In this document: positions 1 through 5,346 of the stretch, one piece after another | Position numbering within the stretch: position 1 is the first letter of the stretch | How the letters are laid out: each line of letters begins with the position of its first letter | Source of the DNA: Flavobacterium psychrophilum | GTDB lineage: Bacteria > Bacteroidota > Bacteroidia > Flavobacteriales > Flavobacteriaceae | Reading direction: 5' to 3' | Length of the DNA: 7,019 nucleotides | Assembly (NCBI GenBank): GCA_022730285.1 | Contig: DZCQ01000001.1 | Location: 26,960-33,978 of the forward strand | Position numbers and translations under genes: made by a program | Notes under the pieces: model-generated | The model's database searches: none | The model's input: the letters and a program-made list of their open reading frames with translations, nothing else | What the model was told of the DNA's origin: nothing

Positions 1-2
1 TA

Positions 3-20
3 AAAAAGCACTTTCTTTTT
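3..20 (-). terminator. Weak candidate transcription terminator downstream of trxB
   Basis: A six-base inverted repeat (AAAAAG ... CTTTTT) with a six-base loop lies about 77 bases past the trxB stop, in the direction trxB is transcribed. It would end in a U-rich stretch on the minus strand, and it reads almost equally well on the plus strand, so it could be bidirectional. The stem has one G-C pair and the rest is A-T, so it would be weak. It also touches the window edge, so any extension is not visible. Chance occurrence in AT-rich DNA is quite possible. Confidence 0.25.
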
Positions 21-96
21 AGGAATTTTGCTAATTTTTGTCTTAAATAAAAACACTTTTTTATTATTTTTTATAGACACTAAATAAAATTATTAT

Positions 97-1053
97 TTAA
101 TCTTCTTCTGTTGCTGCTAAGTATCTTTCAGCATCTAGTGCTGCCATGCAACCTGTACCAGCAGCGGTAATAGCTTGTCTGTACACATGATCTGCAGCAT
201 CGCCAGAAACAAATACACCAGCAATATTGGTTTGTGCTGTTCCTGGTGTGTTTATAATGTATCCTGTTGGGTCTAAATTTAAATATTCTTTAAAAATATC
301 GGTGTTTGGTTTATGTCCAATTGCTACAAAAAACCCTGTTGCAGGGATATCATATTCTTGGTTTGTAGTTTTGTCTTTCACTTTTGCACCGGTTACTACC
401 TGTCCGTCTCCAAGCACTTCTATCGTATCATGATTCGTCAAGATGTTGATGTTTGGTGTTTTTCTAACACGAGATTCCATTATTTTGGAGGCTCTGAATT
501 GTTCGCTTCTTACAAGCATAGTTACTTTTGTACACATTTTAGACAAATAGTGTGCTTCTTCGCATGCAGAATCTCCAGCACCAACTATTATAACTTCTTG
601 GTTTCTGTAAAAAAAGCCATCGCAAACAGCACATGCAGATACGCCACCACCTAATTGCAGATAGTGTTGTTCCGAAGGGATTCCTAAATATTTTGCAGAT
701 GCCCCTGTTGCTATAATTACTGTTTGACAGTGTATTTCTAGGCTATCGTTAATCCAAACTTTGTGGTTTTTTGGGTCTGAGAAATCAACCTTTGTTACCC
801 AACCATCTCTTACATCTGTTTTGAAACGTTTGGCTTGTTCTTGTAGGTTTTCCATCATTTGTGGTCCTGTAATTCCTTCTGGGTTTCCTGGGAAATTTTC
901 CACTTCGTTTGTGGTGGTTAATTGCCCGCCAGGTTGTGTTCCTTGGTACAAAATAGGATTCATATTTGCTCTTGCTGCATAAATAGCTGCGGTATATCCT
1001 GCTGGACCAGAGCCTATAATTAGACATTTTGTTTTTTCGATGTTTTGTGACAT
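97..1053 (-). CDS. trxB: Thioredoxin-disulfide reductase (NADPH, FAD flavoprotein)
   Basis: This is a cytoplasmic flavoenzyme that passes electrons from NADPH through FAD and a redox disulfide to thioredoxin, feeding ribonucleotide reductase and oxidative-damage repair. The 318-residue length is typical of low-molecular-weight bacterial TrxB. Visible motifs are the FAD-binding GSGPAG (residues 14-19), the PGGQL segment near 41-45, the ATGA segment near 115-118, the redox-active CAVC (Cys141, Cys144) followed by DG, a second dinucleotide motif GAGDSACEEA (158-167), and the family C-terminal signature around GDAAD...YRQAITAAGTGCMAALDAERYL. The NADPH 2'-phosphate motif, HRRxxFR in E. coli, reads VRSEQFR (181-187), so one arginine is replaced by Ser183. 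I chose ATG at 1053 over an in-frame TTG at 1077 because that TTG lies inside the promoter -7 element. The leader is A/T-rich with no Shine-Dalgarno. The gene stands alone and is divergent from tgt. Confidence 0.97.
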   Translation of the reverse strand: MSQNIEKTKCLIIGSGPAGYTAAIYAARANMNPILYQGTQPGGQLTTTNEVENFPGNPEGITGPQMMENLQEQAKRFKTDVRDGWVTKVDFSDPKNHKVWINDSLEIHCQTVIIATGASAKYLGIPSEQHYLQLGGGVSACAVCDGFFYRNQEVIIVGAGDSACEEAHYLSKMCTKVTMLVRSEQFRASKIMESRVRKTPNINILTNHDTIEVLGDGQVVTGAKVKDKTTNQEYDIPATGFFVAIGHKPNTDIFKEYLNLDPTGYIINTPGTAQTNIAGVFVSGDAADHVYRQAITAAGTGCMAALDAERYLAATEED

Positions 1054-1074
1054 AATTTTTTTAATTATTTTAGG

Positions 1075-1082
1075 CAAAGATA
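1075..1082 (-). promoter_or_regulatory. trxB promoter, Bacteroidota -7 element (TATCTTTG)
   Basis: Read on the minus strand, TATCTTTG matches the Bacteroidota sigma consensus TAnnTTTG exactly. It is followed by GCC, and transcription would start near 1070, leaving a leader of roughly 15-18 bases before the ATG at 1053. No TTG sits at the expected -33 spacing. The nearest upstream TTTG is about 25 bases away, a few bases too far. The element covers the alternative TTG start at 1077, which decides the start codon. Confidence 0.7.
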
Positions 1083-1099
1083 CTATTTATTGTAAATAG
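1083..1099. promoter_or_regulatory. Perfect 17-base dyad abutting the trxB -7 element; possible operator
   Basis: CTATTTA-TTG-TAAATAG is a perfect inverted repeat with 7-base arms and a 3-base spacer. It starts at the base next to the trxB -7 element and fills the -12 to -30 spacer. A dimeric regulator bound there would block or reshape polymerase binding at trxB. The arms are nearly all A/T, so chance is a real alternative, and no regulator gene is nearby. Confidence 0.35.
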
Positions 1100-1222
1100 A
1101 TTAGTTGCAAATTTTAGATTAGTAGGATTTAGTTTATAAAATTTTGTACACCTTAATTTTAGTTAGAAGTATACAGTTTTTGTTTTTGCTACGCGTGAGG
1201 GCAAAAGCGGAAAGCCCACAGG

Positions 1223-1300
1223 AACGAGCTTTAATTTTTGTAATTATGGCAAGCGACCAGCGAAAGCTAGTGCTATAATTGTACAAAAATAATGCTCGTT
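1223..1300. repeat. Long imperfect inverted repeat (about 26 paired bases)
   Basis: The left arm begins AACGAGC at 1223-1229 and the right arm ends GCTCGTT at 1294-1300, giving seven perfect pairs. After a mismatch, two pairs and a one-base bulge, eight more pairs follow (1234-1241 with 1283-1290). A two-base bulge at 1281-1282 leads into nine inner pairs, one of them G-T (1242-1250 with 1272-1280). The apical region 1251-1271 itself contains AGC-GAAA-GCT (1259-1268), a minihairpin with a GNRA-type tetraloop. The bulges and the G-T pair suggest the structure could form in RNA as well as in DNA. Confidence 0.75.
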
Positions 1301-1312
1301 GCGAGGACTTGT

Positions 1313-1334
1313 AGCTGGAGACCGACAGCTTTTT
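1313..1334 (+). terminator. Short hairpin plus T-run, candidate 3' end of the intergenic element
   Basis: AGCTG (1313-1317) pairs with CAGCT (1326-1330) around an eight-base loop and is followed directly by TTTT. This is the shape of a small intrinsic terminator on the plus strand. It would end any transcript from the structured element well before the tgt promoter. The stem has only five pairs, so this is tentative. Confidence 0.3.
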
Positions 1335-1428
1335 AGCAATTGGAGTAGGGAAGGGAAAAGCGGGCACGCACAATTATTGCTTATTGTTAATTTAATGCTT
1401 AATAGTTATGTATGATAGACAATTCTGT

Positions 1429-1436
1429 TATCTTTG
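1429..1436 (+). promoter_or_regulatory. tgt operon promoter, Bacteroidota -7 element (TATCTTTG)
   Basis: TATCTTTG is identical to the trxB -7 element on the other strand and fits TAnnTTTG exactly. Transcription would start around 1441, giving a leader of about 15 bases to the ATG at 1456. The expected -33 position (about 1405-1410) reads GTTATG, a poor match. No other exact TAnnTTTG was seen in the short tgt-lptG gap, and the downstream genes overlap, so this is the likely promoter of the whole five-gene run. Confidence 0.7.
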
Positions 1437-1455
1437 CGAATTGTAAAAAATGAAT

Positions 1456-2586
1456 ATGAAATTTGATTTATTAAAAAAAGACACCTTAACAAATGCTCGT
1501 GCTGGGAGTATTACTACCGATCATGGGGTTATAGAAACGCCTATTTTTATGCCTGTAGGAACAGTTGCGTCAGTTAAAGGGGTGCATCAAAGGGAATTGA
1601 GAGAAGAAATTAATCCCGATATTATTCTTGGAAATACCTACCATTTATACCTTAGACCACAAACTGCTATTTTGGAAAAAGCTGGTGGTTTGCACAAATT
1701 TATGAACTGGGATCGAAATATTTTAACAGATTCTGGTGGTTATCAGGTGTATTCTTTGTCTGCAAACAGAAAAATAAAAGAGGAAGGAGTTAAGTTTAAA
1801 AGTCATATAGATGGTTCTTATCATTTTTTTACGCCAGAAAATGTAATGGAAATTCAGCGTACTATTGGGGCAGATATTATCATGGCTTTTGATGAGTGCA
1901 CTCCATATCCTTGCGATTATAAGTATGCACAGCGTTCTATGAAAATGACGCATAGATGGCTGGATAGATGTATTAATCACTTGGAAAAGGTTCCTGTAAA
2001 GTATGGTTACAATCAGGCTTTTTTTCCAATAGTGCAAGGGAGTACCTATAAGGATTTGCGTATGCAATCAGCAGAATATATTGCGAATACAAATCAGGTG
2101 GGCAATGCTATTGGAGGACTTTCGGTTGGAGAACCTGCTGAAGAGATGTATGCAATGACGGAAGTGGTAACGGCGATACTTCCAGAAGACAAGCCTCGCT
2201 ATTTAATGGGAGTGGGAACACCTATTAATATTCTTGAAAATATAGCTCTTGGTATTGATATGTTTGATTGTGTTATGCCGACTAGAAATGCTAGAAATGG
2301 AATGCTTTTTACTGCCAATGGAACTATTAATATTAAAAACAAAAAATGGGAAGACGATTTTTCTCCTGTTGATGAGATGGGACATACTTTTGTAGATACA
2401 GAGTACACAAAGGCATATTTACGCCATTTATTTGCATCGAATGAGTATTTAGGAAAGCAAATTGCTACTATTCATAACCTTGGATTTTATATGTGGCTGG
2501 TTCGTGAGGCAAGAAAACACATTGTTGTTGGAGATTTTAGACAATGGAAAGAGATGATGGTTAAGAATATGAATCAGCGTTTGTAG
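1456..2586 (+). CDS. tgt: Queuine/preQ1 tRNA-guanine transglycosylase
   Basis: Tgt swaps guanine 34 in the anticodon of GUN-decoding tRNAs (Asp, Asn, His, Tyr) for the queuosine precursor preQ1. The protein is collinear with the bacterial family over its whole 376 residues. It has the general-base Asp92 in LTDSGGYQVYSL, substrate-pocket Asp146 in MAFDE, the GGLSVGE loop, and nucleophile Asp271 in DCVMPTRNARNG. The C-terminal zinc site is altered. E. coli ligands Cys302, Cys304 and Cys307 correspond without gaps to Gly309, Thr311 and Asp314, while the histidine in TIHNL (His340) is kept. I chose ATG 1456 over ATG 1450 because homologues that I recall begin MKFDL, because 376 residues is the usual length, and because the predicted leader would otherwise be only about 9 bases. 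It is the first gene of the operon, and 79 bases separate it from lptG. Confidence 0.97.
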   Translation: MKFDLLKKDTLTNARAGSITTDHGVIETPIFMPVGTVASVKGVHQRELREEINPDIILGNTYHLYLRPQTAILEKAGGLHKFMNWDRNILTDSGGYQVYSLSANRKIKEEGVKFKSHIDGSYHFFTPENVMEIQRTIGADIIMAFDECTPYPCDYKYAQRSMKMTHRWLDRCINHLEKVPVKYGYNQAFFPIVQGSTYKDLRMQSAEYIANTNQVGNAIGGLSVGEPAEEMYAMTEVVTAILPEDKPRYLMGVGTPINILENIALGIDMFDCVMPTRNARNGMLFTANGTINIKNKKWEDDFSPVDEMGHTFVDTEYTKAYLRHLFASNEYLGKQIATIHNLGFYMWLVREARKHIVVGDFRQWKEMMVKNMNQRL

Positions 2587-2665
2587 AATCTTATAATTCA
2601 ATCAATTATTCTAATTGCTAATTTTAGATGTTATAAAAAAAATAAGGATAAAAAACAAATACATA

Positions 2666-3751
2666 ATGCTTACAATTTTAGATAAGTATATTTTAAAAAG
2701 ATATTTAATTACATTTTCTGTAATGTTACTTATGTTTATACCTATTGGTATTACCGTAGATGTTTCGGAAAAAATTAATAAAATATTAGAAAACAAAGTT
2801 CCACTAGATAAGATATTAATATATTACGTGGATTTTGTTATCTATTTTGCGAATTTTTTATTCCCAATATTCTTGTTTTTATCCATCATTTGGTTTACTG
2901 CAAAACTTGCTAACAATACCGAGATTATAGCAATTTTAAGTTCTGGAATTTCGTTTAAGAGATTTTTAAGACCTTATTTTATAGGAGCAAGCATTGTGTC
3001 ATTAATTTCTTTTTTGATGGGATTTAGTTTAGTTCCCAAGGCAAGTGAAGGGTTCCAGAATTTTAGATACAACTATTTAGTTGGTGGTGGAAAGGATATT
3101 ATGCAAAATAATTTTGATGTGTATAGACAAATTAGCGATACCGAATTTATATATGTTAGCAACTTTAATCAAGAATCAAAAATAGGCTATAACTTTGTTT
3201 ACGAAAAATTTAATGCCGAAAAATTAGCAACCAAAATTACTGCTGCATCTATACAATGGAATGCTAAAACCCGAAATTATACTTTGCTAGATTATCATAA
3301 AAGAGTAGTTGGAGAGTTAAACGATGTTATTACCACCGAATATTCCAAACAGCTTAAATTTAATTTTGATATAGACGATTTAACACCAGTTATTTACATT
3401 GCCGAAACCTTAAATTGGGGCGATTTGAATAAATTTATCGAAAAAGAAAAAAAACGAGGTTCTGCGAATATAAATGCCTATTTAGTAGTAAAGTATCGAA
3501 AGTATAGTAATCCAATATCGGCATTTATACTAACCATAATTGCTGTATCCGTTTCGTCTATGAAGCGAAGAGGTGGTATGGGAATGAATTTAGCATTAGG
3601 AATTTTAATTGCTTTTTGTTTTGTGTTTTTAGATAAAATATTTGGTGTACTTGGCGAGAAATCTAGTATTCCACCAATAATTGCTGTTTGGATTCCTAAT
3701 TTTACGTTTAGTATTCTAGCAGTTTATTTACTACGCAATGCTACCAGATAA
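2666..3751 (+). CDS. lptG: LptF/LptG-family lipopolysaccharide export permease
   Basis: This is an inner-membrane permease of the YjgP/YjgQ family. Two such subunits with the LptB ATPase extract lipopolysaccharide from the inner membrane and pass it to the periplasmic Lpt bridge. The 361 residues show the family layout: an N-terminal helix after LDKYILKRYL (about 13-33), two further helices around 55-80 and 104-124, a hydrophilic periplasmic beta-rich domain of about 140 residues, and three C-terminal helices. Family hallmarks are NTEIIAILSSGIS with RFLRP (84-103) and KRRGG (300-304) followed by a glycine-containing helix. The in-frame TTG at 2615 was rejected because it adds a lysine-rich, uncharacteristic extension. 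The ATG at 2666 places the conserved DKYILKRY at the terminus. Distinguishing LptG from LptF is not certain from sequence alone. The gene sits 79 bases after tgt, with no clear terminator or promoter between, and its last 14 bases overlap the next gene. Confidence 0.88.
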   Translation: MLTILDKYILKRYLITFSVMLLMFIPIGITVDVSEKINKILENKVPLDKILIYYVDFVIYFANFLFPIFLFLSIIWFTAKLANNTEIIAILSSGISFKRFLRPYFIGASIVSLISFLMGFSLVPKASEGFQNFRYNYLVGGGKDIMQNNFDVYRQISDTEFIYVSNFNQESKIGYNFVYEKFNAEKLATKITAASIQWNAKTRNYTLLDYHKRVVGELNDVITTEYSKQLKFNFDIDDLTPVIYIAETLNWGDLNKFIEKEKKRGSANINAYLVVKYRKYSNPISAFILTIIAVSVSSMKRRGGMGMNLALGILIAFCFVFLDKIFGVLGEKSSIPPIIAVWIPNFTFSILAVYLLRNATR

Positions 3752-4619
3752 TGTTAATAGCCATTTAAAACTTCACTTTGTAGTTTTTATTTGGGGCTTT
3801 ACGGCAATTTTAGGAGCATTAATCTCATTAGATGCAATGTCTTTGGTGTGGTTGCGAATGTTATTTGCTGTCTTGTTTGTTTATTTATACATTTTTATAA
3901 AAAAAATTCCTACAAAAATTCCTATAAAAGCAATAATGGGATTGCTAGTTGCGGGTTTCATAATTGCCCTACATTGGTTTACCTTTTTTAAAGCGATAAA
4001 AGTTGCCAATATCTCGGTTACATTAGCATGTCTTTCTTCTGGAGCATTTTTCGTGTCTATACTAGAACCTATATTTTTAAACAAAAAAATTGTCTGGTAC
4101 GAAATGCTATTCGGAAGTATTGTAATTGGTGCTTTGTATCTTATTTTTCAATTTGAGGGGAATTATACTTACGGGATTTTAATTGCTTTGTTATCTGCTT
4201 TCTTCTCGGCACTTTTTTCTATCATTAACAGCAAATATGCACAAATATATAATCCTACCATTATCACTTTTTACGAATTGCTAGGAGGAATTTCTTTGTT
4301 TTCTATTTTTTTACTTTTTAGTGATGATTTGGTAACATTGTTTTCTGAATTTAGTTGGTTAGATTTATTTTATTTGCTTTTGCTAAGTTCTGTATGTACC
4401 GCTTATGCGTTTATTGCATCGGTTTCTGTAATGAAGCATTTAAGTGCTTTTACGGTAATGCTTACAACAAATTTAGAACCTGTTTACGGAATTGTGCTTG
4501 CAATACTTATTTTTAAAGAAAAAGAAAAAATGAGTGTTAATTTTTATTTAGGAGCAATACTTATTCTTGTAACGGTATTAATAAATGCATTTATAAAAAG
4601 TAAAAATGTTCAAAAATAA
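3738..4619 (+). CDS. EamA/DMT-family 10-TM transporter; possible lipid-linked sugar flippase
   Basis: This 293-residue, very hydrophobic protein consists of two tandem EamA repeats (about 10-135 and 145-285) of roughly five helices each. Visible signatures are FIWGFTA near 17-23 with Arg40 in the second helix, HWFTFFKA before the fourth helix, and an LEP turn ending each repeat (109-111 and 246-248). The second LEP is followed by FKEK and a final helix, with a short basic tail. Members of this superfamily export metabolites or act as exchangers, and the smaller ArnE/ArnF relatives flip undecaprenyl-phosphate-aminoarabinose. The substrate here cannot be read from sequence. Its start overlaps lptG by 14 bases and its end overlaps the GT2 gene by 14 bases. 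That placement makes a role in envelope glycan transport plausible, but this is inference. A plain metabolite exporter remains the default alternative. Confidence 0.88.
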   Translation: MLPDNVNSHLKLHFVVFIWGFTAILGALISLDAMSLVWLRMLFAVLFVYLYIFIKKIPTKIPIKAIMGLLVAGFIIALHWFTFFKAIKVANISVTLACLSSGAFFVSILEPIFLNKKIVWYEMLFGSIVIGALYLIFQFEGNYTYGILIALLSAFFSALFSIINSKYAQIYNPTIITFYELLGGISLFSIFLLFSDDLVTLFSEFSWLDLFYLLLLSSVCTAYAFIASVSVMKHLSAFTVMLTTNLEPVYGIVLAILIFKEKEKMSVNFYLGAILILVTVLINAFIKSKNVQK

Positions 4620-5346
4620 AAAAGTACTTGTGGTAATGCCAGCGTACAATGCTGCAAAAACCTTAGAAAAAACCTATAACGAAATTCCTCTTCACATTGT
4701 AGATGAAGTAATTTTAGTAGATGATAAAAGTAGTGATGACACTTTTCAATTAGCAAAAAAAATAGGAATTACTCATGTAATAAAGCATGATGTAAACAAA
4801 GGTTATGGTGGAAATCAAAAAACGTGCTATAACCAATGCAAAGAGGTAAATGCAGATATTGTGGTAATGTTGCATCCAGATTATCAATACACTCCGTTGC
4901 TTATAGAAGCTATGGTTAGTATTATAGGGAATGATTTGTACCCAGTTGTTTTTGGCTCCAGAATTTTAGGGAATGGTGCTTTAAAGGGTGGAATGCCACT
5001 GTACAAATACTTCTTTAACCGAATGCTTACTTTGTTTCAAAATATATTAATGGGACAAAAACTTTCAGAATACCATACTGGATTTAGGGCTTTTGATATG
5101 CGAGTTTTAAATGCTGTAAATTACGATAAATGTTCGGATGACTTTGCATTTGATAACCAAATAATTGCTCAAATTGTATATAAAGAATTTGAAATTGCCG
5201 AAGTAACCTGCCCAACAAAATATTTCCCTGAGGCATCTTCTATTAATTTTAAACGTAGCAGTATTTACGGATTGCATGTTTTATTAGTGTCGGTTAAATA
5301 CTTTTTGCATAAACACAAAATACTTAAATGGGAAATTTTAACTTAA
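4606..5346 (+). CDS. GT2 glycosyltransferase, polyprenyl-phosphate-sugar synthase type
   Basis: This 246-residue GT-A fold enzyme of family GT2 resembles dolichyl-phosphate mannose synthase and bacterial polyprenyl-phosphate sugar synthases. It has the N-terminal nucleotide-binding strand VLVVMPAYNAA (7-17), VDDKSSDDT (38-46), NKGYGGNQKT (64-73), the metal-site region LHPDYQYTP (89-97), a GSR motif (117-119) and the acceptor-side HTGFRAF (157-163). The usual DxD first aspartate is a histidine here (His90, then Asp92 and Gln94). There is no C-terminal pair of membrane helices as in ArnC, so the protein is probably cytoplasmic or peripheral. The likely reaction is transfer of a hexose from a nucleotide sugar to polyprenyl phosphate; the sugar is unknown. 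The ATG lies within the end of the DMT gene (14-base overlap) and the end overlaps the GT39 gene by 19 bases, so this enzyme and the next are very likely a donor-maker and donor-user pair. Confidence 0.88.
   Translation: MFKNKKVLVVMPAYNAAKTLEKTYNEIPLHIVDEVILVDDKSSDDTFQLAKKIGITHVIKHDVNKGYGGNQKTCYNQCKEVNADIVVMLHPDYQYTPLLIEAMVSIIGNDLYPVVFGSRILGNGALKGGMPLYKYFFNRMLTLFQNILMGQKLSEYHTGFRAFDMRVLNAVNYDKCSDDFAFDNQIIAQIVYKEFEIAEVTCPTKYFPEASSINFKRSSIYGLHVLLVSVKYFLHKHKILKWEILT

Larger units (their letters stand above)
1189..1370. other. GC-richer structured intergenic element between the trxB and tgt promoters
   Basis: The region between the divergent promoters is clearly richer in G and C than the flanking DNA and full of inverted repeats. 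From left to right it holds a GGGC...GCCC hairpin (1199-1202 with 1214-1217), the long imperfect hairpin at 1223-1300, an AGCTG...CAGCT hairpin followed by T's (1313-1334), and a purine-rich tract (1341-1364). An outer GCAAT/ATTGC pair (1336-1340 with 1376-1380) encloses the right end. The octamer AAAAGCGG occurs on both sides of the central hairpin (1203-1210 and 1356-1363). I see no credible protein here: the 79-codon minus-strand reading frame has no recognisable motif and its composition follows the repeats. The element could be a dispersed palindromic repeat of the REP/MITE kind or a structured noncoding RNA. It does not match a riboswitch class that I recognise. Confidence 0.5.

Noticed and set aside
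227..982. Several plus-strand open frames of 68-113 codons across trxB
   Set aside because: They are antisense shadows of a fully supported trxB coding frame and carry no family motifs.
1054..1077. TTG start extending TrxB by eight residues
   Set aside because: The TTG is part of the TATCTTTG -7 promoter element, so it would not be in the transcript, and the added residues are a low-complexity lysine/isoleucine run.
1134..1373. A 79-codon minus-strand open frame inside the trxB-tgt gap
   Set aside because: No recognisable motif, its codons follow the inverted-repeat structure, no convincing promoter or leader precedes it, and its composition differs from the neighbouring proteins.
1189..1380. 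Insertion sequence or transposon remnant in the trxB-tgt gap
   Set aside because: No transposase fragment and no target-site duplication could be identified; the inverted repeats are nested hairpins and not element termini.
1723..2408. Minus-strand open frames across tgt
   Set aside because: They are antisense to a conserved full-length tgt and have no start context or motif.
2615..2665. TTG start extending the LptG-type permease by 17 residues
   Set aside because: The extension is lysine-rich and lies ahead of the conserved LDKYILKRY terminus; an ATG is available at 2666.
2587..2665. Terminator or promoter between tgt and lptG
   Set aside because: The 79 bases are AT-rich with no GC-containing hairpin followed by T's and no TAnnTTTG match, so read-through is the simplest reading.
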